DNA from: ZC4RG17 sp036259475
GTDB taxonomy: Bacteria > Actinomycetota > Acidimicrobiia > Spongiisociales > ZC4RG35
Direction: 5' to 3'
Assembly: GCA_036259475.1 (NCBI GenBank)
Contig: DATABS010000021.1
Location: 68,460 to 132,459 of the forward strand
DNA: 64,000 nt
Of this stretch, positions 42,418 to 50,074 are shown piece by piece. A program made the position numbers and the translations under genes. The notes beneath the pieces are model-generated. The model was given only the letters and a program-made list of their open reading frames with translations. It searched no databases and was not told the DNA's origin. The stretch's first letter is position 1, and each line of letters opens with the position of its first letter.

Positions 42418-42858
42418 ATGCAAGCCAGCCTCATAGTCGCTCTGCTTGTGATAGCCACGGTGTGGGGTTTCTACCTGCTTCCCTCGCTGATGGGTGACAA
42501 GCGTGATGCGCCGCTCAACTCCACCGAACAATTCGATCGCTGGACTTCGCTCATGGCCGATGTTCAGCGTCGTCAGTACAACGCCACCGCCGCCTCCCAG
42601 CGCCTCACCGTCCGGGCCCGCCGCCGCCGGGTGCTCGGCGTTCTCATCGGTCTGGCAGTCGCCACACTGGCCGTTGCCTGGTGGCGCAACTCGCTGACCT
42701 GGCTCTTGATCCACCTGGGTGTCGATGTCATGCTCGCCCTGTACGTGGCGGTTCTCGTCCAGATTCGCCAGCACCACCAGTATCGGGTGGCGATGGACAC
42801 CCTGCCCGATCGCCAGGCCGAGCGTCACGAGACCCAGGTCAAGGTCATCGCCCGCTGA
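42418..42858 (+). CDS. SepX/GlpR-like divisome-associated membrane protein
   Basis: A 146-residue protein. One N-terminal helix (LIVALLVIATVWGFYLLPSL) is followed by a cytoplasmic linker, an Arg-rich segment (LTVRARRRRVL) and two more helices. The pattern FYLLP at the end of helix 1, the linker and the RRRRV stretch resemble actinobacterial SepX/GlpR divisome proteins, which in Streptomyces sit by moeA, moaC and galU. The assignment rests on this architecture plus synteny; direct similarity could not be tested. It lies 44 bases after moaC. Confidence 0.62.
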   Translation: MQASLIVALLVIATVWGFYLLPSLMGDKRDAPLNSTEQFDRWTSLMADVQRRQYNATAASQRLTVRARRRRVLGVLIGLAVATLAVAWWRNSLTWLLIHLGVDVMLALYVAVLVQIRQHHQYRVAMDTLPDRQAERHETQVKVIAR

Positions 42859-42869
42859 GTCAGGCACCC

Positions 42870-43481
42870 GTGGCCGACCTTCCCTTCCTGGGTGACATCC
42901 GCGCCGAGCTGACTGACCGGTTCCGGGCCCGCGAGCTGGCACTGACGCGCGGCCGGGATTTGATCCGGTCATCGGCCAATGCCATCCGCGCTCTCCACCG
43001 TGAGGAGTGGGAAGTTGCCGACGCCAGAATCGCCGAAGCCGACTCCATCCGCGACGAGATCATGTCGGGGATGGGCGAACAGCCGGCCATGATCCACGCC
43101 GGTTTTGTCAGCGACGCCGTCAAGGAGCTGGCCGAGGCTCACCTCACCCGGGCGCTGTTCCTCGGTAGAGAGGTCCCCGGCCCCGATGACCTGGGGATCG
43201 ACCCGGTTCCCTGGTTGCATGGACTGGGTGAGGCGGTCGGCGAGCTGCGCCGCCGGATGCTCGACAAGCTCCGCGCCGGTGAGGTGGCGGAAGCAGAGGT
43301 CCTCCTCACCGCGATGGACGACATCGTGGACCAACTGGCCGAGATCGACTATCCGGACGGGATGACCCATGGGTTGCGTCGGACAACCGACGTCGCCCGA
43401 TCCTTGACCGAGCGGTCCAGAGCCGACCTGACCGCCACCGTCGTGCAGGAGCGGCTTCGGGTGCAGCTGGAGGGGCGTTGA
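42870..43481 (+). CDS. Translin-family protein (bacterial)
   Basis: About 203 residues from a GTG start 12 bases after the previous stop. Helical throughout, with the segments I recognise from archaeal translins: RDLIRSSANAIRALHREEW, ELAEAHLTRALFLG, WLHGLGEAVGELRRRMLDKL, and LAEIDYPDGMTHGLRRTTDV near the end. Translin and TRAX bind single-stranded nucleic acids and, in TRAX, cleave RNA. The family is mainly eukaryotic and archaeal, so a bacterial member is noteworthy. The stop overlaps the aldo/keto reductase start by four bases. Confidence 0.75.
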   Translation: MADLPFLGDIRAELTDRFRARELALTRGRDLIRSSANAIRALHREEWEVADARIAEADSIRDEIMSGMGEQPAMIHAGFVSDAVKELAEAHLTRALFLGREVPGPDDLGIDPVPWLHGLGEAVGELRRRMLDKLRAGEVAEAEVLLTAMDDIVDQLAEIDYPDGMTHGLRRTTDVARSLTERSRADLTATVVQERLRVQLEGR

Positions 43482-44428
43482 CCCCAGCCCGTCGAAGGGT
43501 CGGTTCGGCCGAGGTGGGGCCGATCGGCTACGGAGCGATGCCCCTCAACTGGGAGTACGGGACGCCGGTCACCGAATCGGAAGCCAAGGAAGTAGTCCAC
43601 CGGGCACTCGACCTGGGCGTCACTCTCATCGACACGGCGGATTCCTACGGACCATTCAGCAACGAGGAGCTGGTGGGTCGCTGCCTCCAGGGGCGGAGAG
43701 ACGAAGCGGTGATCTCCACCAAGGTCGGCCTGGTGATGACCAACCCAGAGCCGATCACCTATGTGAACAACGGTCGGCCCGACCACATCTCCGAATCATG
43801 CGACGGTTCGCTGGAGCGGCTGGGAGTCGAAGTGATCGACCTCTACACGCTCCACCGGGCCGACCCGGATGTTCCGGTCGAAGAGAGCGTGGGGGCGATG
43901 GCCCGACTGGTGGAGCAGGGCAAGGTGCGTGCGCTCGGCCTGTCCGAGGTCGGCGTCGACACGATCGAGAGGGCGACGAGCGTCCATCCCATCTCGAGCG
44001 TTCAGTCGGAGCTGTCCCTCTGGACGCGGGGCGCGCTCGATGAGGTGGTTCCCTGGTGCGAGGCCCACGGCGTGGCTTTTCTTCCCTACTCGCCACTCGG
44101 CCGCGGCTTCTTGACCGGACGCCTCGACACCTCCACCCTGACTCCCGCCGACTTCCGCTTCGGCATGCCTCGCTTCGAAAACCGGGCAGTAGCCGCCAAC
44201 CAGGCGATAGTCGACGGAATCGCCGCCGTCGCCTCCCGCCACGAGGCCACCAACTCGCAGATCGCCCTCGCCTGGCTGCTCGCCCGCTCAGCCTCCATCG
44301 TCCCCATCCCGGGGACGAAGAGGATCCGCTACCTGGAGGAGAACGCCGGAGCGGCCGACATCGTGCTGACGCCCTCCGACATGTCAGAGCTCGATTCCCT
44401 GCCCGAGCCGGTCGGAGCCCGCTACTGA
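43478..44428 (+). CDS. Aldo/keto reductase
   Basis: A 316-residue NADPH-dependent oxidoreductase of the AKR superfamily. The catalytic tetrad residues are visible: Asp and Tyr in LIDTADSYGPFSNEELVG, Lys in VISTKVGLV and His in DLYTLHRADP. A C-terminal NADPH segment reads PIPGTKRIRYLEEN. This is the Tas/YghZ/IolS-type group rather than a xylose reductase. A TTG start overlaps the translin-like stop (TTGA). Substrate unknown. Confidence 0.9.
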   Translation: MTPARRRVGSAEVGPIGYGAMPLNWEYGTPVTESEAKEVVHRALDLGVTLIDTADSYGPFSNEELVGRCLQGRRDEAVISTKVGLVMTNPEPITYVNNGRPDHISESCDGSLERLGVEVIDLYTLHRADPDVPVEESVGAMARLVEQGKVRALGLSEVGVDTIERATSVHPISSVQSELSLWTRGALDEVVPWCEAHGVAFLPYSPLGRGFLTGRLDTSTLTPADFRFGMPRFENRAVAANQAIVDGIAAVASRHEATNSQIALAWLLARSASIVPIPGTKRIRYLEENAGAADIVLTPSDMSELDSLPEPVGARY

Positions 44429-44432
44429 CTTC

Positions 44433-44474
44433 TCCCGCGACATTCCCGGCCCAGGCGTTGGGAATGTCGCGAGA
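44433..44474. repeat. REP-like palindromic hairpin, copy C
   Basis: Two 18-base arms (44433-44450 and 44457-44474) pair with two G-T wobbles and one mismatch around the loop CCAGGC. The CGCGACATTCCC arm matches copies A and B. It begins 4 bases after the aldo/keto reductase stop, the same placement as at potD and at the ureohydrolase gene, and about 55 bases before tRNA-Ala. Confidence 0.78.
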
Positions 44475-44528
44475 TAAGTCCTGTTACAGCCGGAGCACGT
44501 GAGCGAATAAACTGGCTACGTACACCTT

Positions 44529-44602
44529 GGGGGTGTAGCTCAGCCCGGAAGAGCGCTTCCCTCGCACGGAAGAGGCCGTGGGTTCAAATCCCATCACCTC
44601 CA
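44529..44602 (+). tRNA. tRNA-Ala (anticodon CGC)
   Basis: A 74-base cloverleaf. The acceptor arm GGGGGTG pairs with CACCTCC with one G-T pair. The D-arm is GCTC...GAGC. The anticodon arm CTTCC-CTCGCAC-GGAAG gives anticodon CGC for GCG codons. The T-arm is GTGGG-TTCAAAT-CCCAT. The discriminator is A. The CCA end is not encoded. About 360 bases without a supported gene follow. Confidence 0.93.
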
Positions 44603-44962
44603 CTGTATTTATTGTGCATAGGGGCACGACCCCCTCGCACCCCCGCCGCTACATCGAGCGTGACTCGGTTTTCCGGCGTTAGAGGTTTGCCGAAAGCCTC
44701 AGAGGGCCACTCATGGAAGCAATGGGTTGACGAAGGTTTCAGCCCGTATGGTCGCGTCTGACTGCTACGCCAGGGCGATGTCGCTGCGACCCAATGTCTT
44801 CGCGACACGCCGGACAGCTACCGCGCGATGGCTAGTGCCTGGCTCATGTCCATGTGGGCGTCGAGAATCGGCGCCCGAGGCTAGCTAGTCGTGTTTGCCG
44901 CCGCTCGCGACGCGTCGCTGCGTCGAACACCAGCGGACCGCCCCGGTCATATTTGGTCGGCG
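44603..44962. other. Gene-free stretch downstream of tRNA-Ala
   Basis: About 360 bases with no supported gene on either strand. A 74-residue antisense frame (44584-44808) starts inside the tRNA and has no recognisable motif. Base use is a little less GC-biased (for example TGTATTTATTGTGCAT right after the tRNA). A decayed gene or an old integration scar beside the tRNA is possible; I see no integrase, repeat of the tRNA 3' end, or other element. Confidence 0.4.
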
Positions 44963-46933
44963 TCAGGGATTTTCCATCTGGCTGGATCCGTCGCCCTCGA
45001 GGCGTTGCTTCATCCAGTTGAGAAGCCCTCCCCGGAGAAGCACGCGCGCTTCGCGCTCGCTCAGATCCTGGGTCACCTCCAACCCGAGTCCCGTCTCCCG
45101 GTGAGTCACGGTGGGCGCTGTGCCCGAGGCGAGGGCGTCGTGAATCCCTTCGATGACCAGCGTGTCCCCCTGCTCTACGACGGTCGCCGTCGCCGGATCG
45201 GCCCATGTCAGCGGCATCACGCCGAAATTGGGCAGATTCTGGCGGTGGATCCGAGCGATGCTGGACGCCAGAACCACCCTCAGACCGAGGTATCGGGGGG
45301 CGATGACGGCATGCTCCCGACTGGATCCCTGGCCGTAATTGCGGCCGGCCACTATGGCGTGACCGGCTCCTCCCGTTTCCCGGGCGCGTTTGGGATAGGA
45401 GTCGTCCACCACGTCGAAGCAGAATCGAGATATCTCGGGGATGTTGGACCGGAAGGGGAGCACCCGTGCGCCGGCGGGCATGATCTCGTCGGTGGATATG
45501 TCGTCGCCGAGCGACAGGAGCACCGGCAGCTCGAGACGGTCGCCTAGAGGCTCGAACTCGGGGAGGGAAACGATGTTCGGCCCCTTCTCCAGCGCCACCT
45601 CCTGGGCTTCATCGGCAGGGAGCGGTGCGACCAGCATGTCCGTGTTGAGGATCGGCTGTGCCGGGTCCGTGACTCGCGGATAGTCCATGCCGAGGGTCCG
45701 CGGGTCGGTGATCACACCCATGAGCGCCGAGGCGGCGGCAGTCTCGGGGCTGCACAGGTACACCGAGTCCTCCCGGGTGCCCGACCGCGCCGGGAAGTTT
45801 CGCGGTACGGTGCGGAGACTGATCCGGCCGCTCGCCGGAGCCTGTCCCATGCCGATGCACCCGTTGCAGCCCGCCTGGTGGAGCCGGGCACCCGCTCCAA
45901 TGAGAGAGAGGATGTGGCCGTCGGCGATCAGATTCTCCAGGATCTGTCGCGAAGTGGGGTTCACGTCGAAGGAGACCCGGTCGTGGACCTGTCTTCCCTT
46001 GACCATCTCCGCCGCGATGGCGAAGTCCCGGTATCCGGGGTTCGCCGACGAGCCGATGTAGGACTGATAGATCGGTTCGCCTGCCACTTCCGCCACCGGA
46101 ACGACGTTTCCCGGACTGGACGGCAGGGCAATCATAGGTTCGAGGGTGGCAAGGTCGATCTCATCGGTGAGGTCATACGTGGCGTCGGGATCGGCCGAGA
46201 GCTCTGTGAAGTCCTGTGCGCGGTTCTGGCTGCCGAGGAACGCTCGCACCGACTCATCGGACGGGAAGACCGTCGTTGTCGCACCGAGCTCGGCTCCCAT
46301 GTTGGCGATGACGTGGCGGTCCATCGCCGACAGGTCCGCCAGCCCAGGCCCGTGGTACTCGACCACCCTGCCCAGCCCGGCTTCGACCCCGTGGCGACGC
46401 AGCATCTCGAGGATCACATCCTTGGCACTCACCCACGGAGGCAGGGAACCGGTGAGTCGAACCCCCCAAACTTTCGGCATCTGAAGCCAGAAGGGCTCGC
46501 CCGCCATAGCCATCGCCACGTCGAGGCCCCCTGCTCCGATCGCCAACATCCCTAGCGATCCCGCCGCCGGAGTGTGCGAGTCGGAGCCGAGCATCGTCCG
46601 ACCCGGTCGGCCGAAACGCTCCATGTGCACGGGATGGCTGACGCCGTTTCCGGGCCGGCTGTACCAGATTCCCCAGCGCAAGGCCGCACTGCGGAGGAAA
46701 ACGTGGTCATCGGGATTGCGGTGATCTTCCTGGATCAGGTTGTGATCGACATACTGGGCCGACAGCTCGGTTCGCACCCGATCCAGCCCGAGAGCCTCCA
46801 ACTCGAGCATCACCGCCGTGCCGGTGGCGTCCTGGGTCAGTGTCTGATCGATCCGGATCCCGATCGCCGCTCCGGGCGTCATGTCGCCCCCCACCAGGTG
46901 GGATTCGATCAATTTCTCGGTCACGTTGGCCAT
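44963..46933 (-). CDS. Aconitate hydratase family protein (short Aquifex-type form)
   Basis: A 656-residue aconitase superfamily protein, much shorter than AcnA (914). It carries SDSHTPAAGSLGMLAIGAGG, the two-Cys motif AGCNGCIGMGQ, the SLGDDISTDEIMPAG swivel start and GRNYGQGSSREHA. Where AcnA has a first cluster Cys (TSCTNTSNP) this protein reads YIGSSANPGYRDF, so one usual [4Fe-4S] ligand is missing. This arrangement may be normal for this subgroup. It could be a second aconitase, a homoaconitase-type or methylcitrate-cycle hydratase. The ATG at 46933 has a GGGAGGG ribosome binding site. Confidence 0.85.
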   Translation of the reverse strand: MANVTEKLIESHLVGGDMTPGAAIGIRIDQTLTQDATGTAVMLELEALGLDRVRTELSAQYVDHNLIQEDHRNPDDHVFLRSAALRWGIWYSRPGNGVSHPVHMERFGRPGRTMLGSDSHTPAAGSLGMLAIGAGGLDVAMAMAGEPFWLQMPKVWGVRLTGSLPPWVSAKDVILEMLRRHGVEAGLGRVVEYHGPGLADLSAMDRHVIANMGAELGATTTVFPSDESVRAFLGSQNRAQDFTELSADPDATYDLTDEIDLATLEPMIALPSSPGNVVPVAEVAGEPIYQSYIGSSANPGYRDFAIAAEMVKGRQVHDRVSFDVNPTSRQILENLIADGHILSLIGAGARLHQAGCNGCIGMGQAPASGRISLRTVPRNFPARSGTREDSVYLCSPETAAASALMGVITDPRTLGMDYPRVTDPAQPILNTDMLVAPLPADEAQEVALEKGPNIVSLPEFEPLGDRLELPVLLSLGDDISTDEIMPAGARVLPFRSNIPEISRFCFDVVDDSYPKRARETGGAGHAIVAGRNYGQGSSREHAVIAPRYLGLRVVLASSIARIHRQNLPNFGVMPLTWADPATATVVEQGDTLVIEGIHDALASGTAPTVTHRETGLGLEVTQDLSEREARVLLRGGLLNWMKQRLEGDGSSQMENP

Positions 46934-46987
46934 GGCGCCCTCCCTCTCCACGACCATAGGAGCGTCGCCGCGGCAGCACCGCCTGGT

Positions 46988-47218
46988 TCAGCCGATATCG
47001 TCGGCACCTTGCGGATATGTCTCTTCGACTATCCGACGGACGGCCGAGACATCGTCGGGTCGCACCAACAGGTAGCTGGGTTGGAGGGCAACCAGTGAAC
47101 CGGTCTCCGGATGCTCGTTGCGGATCAAACGCACGTCGAACCCGGCATCGGTGCAGGCCGCCTCGATGACCTGAGCACGGAACAGGTCGTAGCCGACCGG
47201 GATACGTACGGGTTCCAT
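46988..47218 (-). CDS. DUF2007-like putative signal-transducing small protein
   Basis: A 76-residue protein of alpha/beta character. It starts MEPVRIPVGYDLFRAQVIEA, continues ACTDAGFDVRLIRNEHPETG and ends with a YLLVRPDDVSAVRRIVEE helix, the layout of DUF2007-type proteins in which a GIEV-like strand and a DxxxA-based terminal helix recur. The function is unknown. It lies 54 bases upstream of the aconitase-like gene and may be cotranscribed with it. Confidence 0.6.
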   Translation of the reverse strand: MEPVRIPVGYDLFRAQVIEAACTDAGFDVRLIRNEHPETGSLVALQPSYLLVRPDDVSAVRRIVEETYPQGADDIG

Positions 47219-47228
47219 GCCTGCAACC

Positions 47229-48068
47229 CTATCCCGGGCGTCGAGTGTCGGCCAGGACGAGCCCACCTATCACGGTGAGCATTACGAGGGTGGCCAGGTA
47301 GGCAGTGCGGAGTCCGGGAGGTTGCAGGTCGCCGAACGTCCGCAAGCCGCCGATGAACGCCCCGGCGGGGAAGCATGCCAGGCCCGATGCCGGAATCCAC
47401 GACTGGCGGCGGTCGTGCGTCGCCACCCAACCGGCCAGGAAGGCGAGAAACGAAAGCCACGATCCGAGAACTCTGCCGCCCAGAGGGGCGAGATCGAACG
47501 GAAACAGCACTCCGGCACTTCCCAACGGGTCGATCCAGAGGTATACGGCCACGACGCCGAAGAGCAAGGCGAGGAAGCCGGCGGCCGCCCGCGCTCCTGG
47601 CGCGAGCCGCTCACCTTCGGGAAGAACCGCTCGGAGCCTGCGCCAGAGGACCGTTCCGAAAAAGGCCGGGGAAGCTACGAACAGAAGGACCCACCCCCAC
47701 GCCTGCCAGCGCCGGAAGTCGAACACGCCGACGTGCGTGAAGGTGGCGCCCAGAATCGGCAAGGTCAGCGCCAGGGTGCCGGCGACGAGGCCCCTGACCT
47801 CGACCCAGAAGCGCCTGATCGCCAACCCGAAGACCACCAGGGAGGCGACATACGAACCGCCGATCAGCGCAGCCAGCGGCGGCGGGTCGAGACCCCAGGA
47901 GAAGTAACGGCCGGTTTCGTCTGGTAAGGCCAGGAGTACCAGCCCGGTGATCCCGGCGGCCGCCGCCACCCCGGCGAGAAGACTCGCGACGAGACGGTTC
48001 TCGTACGGTGTGATGGTGGAGGGGTGGGCCTGGGATCGCATGAGGTGCAGAGGATGGTGGTCAAACAT
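47229..48068 (-). CDS. Multi-pass membrane protein of unknown function
   Basis: About 279 residues with seven to eight predicted hydrophobic helices (for example LVASLLAGVAAAAGITGLVLLAL, VASLVVFGLAIRRFWVEV and LSFLAFLAGWVATHD). I do not recognise the family. The WGLDPPPLAALIGGSY and IGGLRTFGD loops may be landmarks. An alternative ATG is at 48041. It is divergent from the secreted metalloprotease gene across about 62 bases, so the two could share a control region. Confidence 0.6.
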   Translation of the reverse strand: MFDHHPLHLMRSQAHPSTITPYENRLVASLLAGVAAAAGITGLVLLALPDETGRYFSWGLDPPPLAALIGGSYVASLVVFGLAIRRFWVEVRGLVAGTLALTLPILGATFTHVGVFDFRRWQAWGWVLLFVASPAFFGTVLWRRLRAVLPEGERLAPGARAAAGFLALLFGVVAVYLWIDPLGSAGVLFPFDLAPLGGRVLGSWLSFLAFLAGWVATHDRRQSWIPASGLACFPAGAFIGGLRTFGDLQPPGLRTAYLATLVMLTVIGGLVLADTRRPG

Positions 48069-48130
48069 ACCGTCGAGTGCCCTGGAGACGCCCGCGAGTA
48101 GGCGGTTAGCCTCGGGTAACCTCCCGGCAC

Positions 48131-49498
48131 ATGCCCCTTCGTTTGCTCGCCGCGTTGGCGGTGCTATTCCTGTTCGCCGCCTGTTCGCCGGATGAAGGCC
48201 AGGGGACCACTTCAAGCCCAGGCCCTGCCACGACCATTGCCTCCGCAACCACCGACACGGTCGGACCGTCGACGACCCCGCCGACCACGGCCCCGGGAAC
48301 AACGCTGCCGCCGGGTACGGAGGAGCTGCCCGAGGAGATCCGAGTCGAGCTCGCCGAACTGATCGAGATAACGCAGAACGTCAGGGACCTGGAGTTCGTC
48401 GAACAACCGAACGTGGTGGTGGTGAACAACGACGAGCTCGCCCAGCGGGTCCGAGAGCAGCTCGCTGAGGATCTGGAGGATCTGCCCGCCGACGAGGCCC
48501 TGTACCGCCTCCTCGGCCTGATCGAAGACGACACCGACCTAGAGCAGCTCTACAGCGACCTGTACTCGGAGCAGGTGGCGGGCTATTACGACGGCGAGGA
48601 GGGCGAGCTGGTCGTTCCCCGGGCCGAGGAGGGCTTCACGGCACTGCAGCGGGCAACCCTCGTTCATGAGCTGACGCATGCCCTAACGGACCAGCACTAC
48701 GAGTTCCACGACAGCTACAGCGCCTTGATCGACGCCGACCGTTTCGACGAGGCGGCTGCCTTCCAGGCCCTCATCGAGGGAGACGCCGTGTTGACGGAGT
48801 TCCAGTACCTGCAGGGTCTGACCGCCGAAGAGCAAGCTCAATTCTTCCAGGAGTCGTTCGGCGTCGATCAGGAGGTCTTCCAGGCGGCTCCCCGTTTCAT
48901 ACGCGACGCCCTCATCTTCCCGTATGACAGCGGATACCTTTTCGTCGATCGCCTGTACCGGAGCGGCAGCTTCGATGCCGTCGCCGAGGCCTACGCCGCC
49001 CCGCCGACGTCCACCGAGCAGATCATCGACCCTGAGGACTATCCCGCCGACCAGCCGATCGAACTGGAGGCAGTGGACCTGACTCTGGACGGCTACGAGC
49101 TCGAGTACCAGGCGACCTGGGGAGAGCTGGGATTCGCCTTGATGTTCGACCAGGTGCTCACCACCGACGTCTCCGACACGGCGGCCGGGGGCTGGGGAGG
49201 CGACTCCTATCAGGTCCACTTCGACGGCACCGATGTGGTACTCGTGCTGCGTTATCGGGGCGACTCGGCCGCCGACGGCGAGGAGCTGGCGGGAACGTTG
49301 CGCGACTACGTCGAGAGCGCAATGGACACGGGCGAGGCGGTCGACTTCGAGGACGGCACCGCCTTCCAGGGCGAGGACAGTGCCTGGCTGTGGAACAGCG
49401 GAGCAGACGTTATCTTCGTGGCGTCGTCCTCCGATGACGCCTTCACCGGCGCGGTAGAGGCAGTGCTTCCTGAGACGACGGACACGACTGCCGGCTGA
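48131..49498 (+). CDS. Secreted lipoprotein with HELTH zinc-metalloprotease motif
   Basis: A 455-residue protein. The signal peptide ends in lipobox LFAAC (Cys18), followed by a Thr/Pro-rich linker to about residue 62. The catalytic region contains a zinc-protease motif HELTH (179-183, in LVHELTHALTD) and a downstream Glu (216, in ALIEGDAVL) that suits a gluzincin-like third ligand. No match to a named protease family is recognised, so substrate and partner are unknown. Attachment to the outer face of the membrane is inferred from the lipobox. Confidence 0.75.
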   Translation: MPLRLLAALAVLFLFAACSPDEGQGTTSSPGPATTIASATTDTVGPSTTPPTTAPGTTLPPGTEELPEEIRVELAELIEITQNVRDLEFVEQPNVVVVNNDELAQRVREQLAEDLEDLPADEALYRLLGLIEDDTDLEQLYSDLYSEQVAGYYDGEEGELVVPRAEEGFTALQRATLVHELTHALTDQHYEFHDSYSALIDADRFDEAAAFQALIEGDAVLTEFQYLQGLTAEEQAQFFQESFGVDQEVFQAAPRFIRDALIFPYDSGYLFVDRLYRSGSFDAVAEAYAAPPTSTEQIIDPEDYPADQPIELEAVDLTLDGYELEYQATWGELGFALMFDQVLTTDVSDTAAGGWGGDSYQVHFDGTDVVLVLRYRGDSAADGEELAGTLRDYVESAMDTGEAVDFEDGTAFQGEDSAWLWNSGADVIFVASSSDDAFTGAVEAVLPETTDTTAG

Positions 49499-49696
49499 AC
49501 GCTGCCTGTGTCCTTCAAGACATACGGCACCGACGGCTTCCAAACCGTCATATCGCGGAACGAACTGGGGGCAGGAAACACCGGTATTCGGGGTCTAGAA
49601 CCCCGGGTTCGCCCTTTCGCACGGGCCCTCAGCCCACTCCTTCTCCGTAGAAACAGAGCTCTTCCGCCGGACACGGGCCTGCGATAGGTTCCCATT

Positions 49697-50074
49697 ATGG
49701 ATGTCACCGGACCCGGTCAGTTCCACATCACCGGTGTCGAAGTCGCCGATACGCCACGGCGACGCCTGCGGGGGCTGATGGGGCGTGAGCCGGTGCCGCT
49801 TCTGATTCGGGGAGCTTCCGTGCACGGGTTTTGGGTGAGGGGTTCGCTTTGGGCCGTGGGTCTGGCGGCCGACCTGACCGTGACTGCGGTCAAGCCGCTG
49901 CGCCGACGCGGCGTGGTGTGGCTCCCCGGCTGTCGCTGGATCCTCGAATTGCCGCCGTTGAGCCCGCTGCCCCGCCGGGGCGACAGATTGGCCTTCCATC
50001 GGGCGGAGGGCGAAGCTGGTGCGTATGGCGGGACGCCTCTACCTCTGTTCGACACCGATCGGCAACCTGGGTGA
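49697..50074 (+). CDS. DUF192-like small protein
   Basis: A 125-residue protein with the DUF192 order: RRRLRGLMGREPVPLLI, a SVHGFWVRGSLWAVGLAADLTV core (usual signature SVHTFGM...DVVFLD-like) and a GCRWILELPP strand, ending in a GDRL-like turn. The family is small, beta-rich and often extracytoplasmic; function unknown. The stop lies inside the start of rsmI, overlapping by about 50 bases in another frame; the last 20 residues may be a drifted tail. About 200 bases without a clear gene precede it. Confidence 0.62.
   Translation: MDVTGPGQFHITGVEVADTPRRRLRGLMGREPVPLLIRGASVHGFWVRGSLWAVGLAADLTVTAVKPLRRRGVVWLPGCRWILELPPLSPLPRRGDRLAFHRAEGEAGAYGGTPLPLFDTDRQPG

Noticed and set aside
44584..44808. 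74-residue minus-strand ORF downstream of tRNA-Ala
   Set aside because: Begins in the non-coding stretch, ends inside the tRNA, and has no motif or ribosome binding site.
49530..49560. Hairpin GACGG-CTTCCAAA-CCGTC resembling a tRNA anticodon arm
   Set aside because: The loop has 8 bases and no D-arm, T-arm or acceptor pairing fits around it, so it is not a tRNA; a chance or regulatory hairpin is possible.
49596..49614. CGGGGT-CTAGA-ACCCCG inverted repeat
   Set aside because: Only 6 paired bases and no T-run; too weak to call a terminator.
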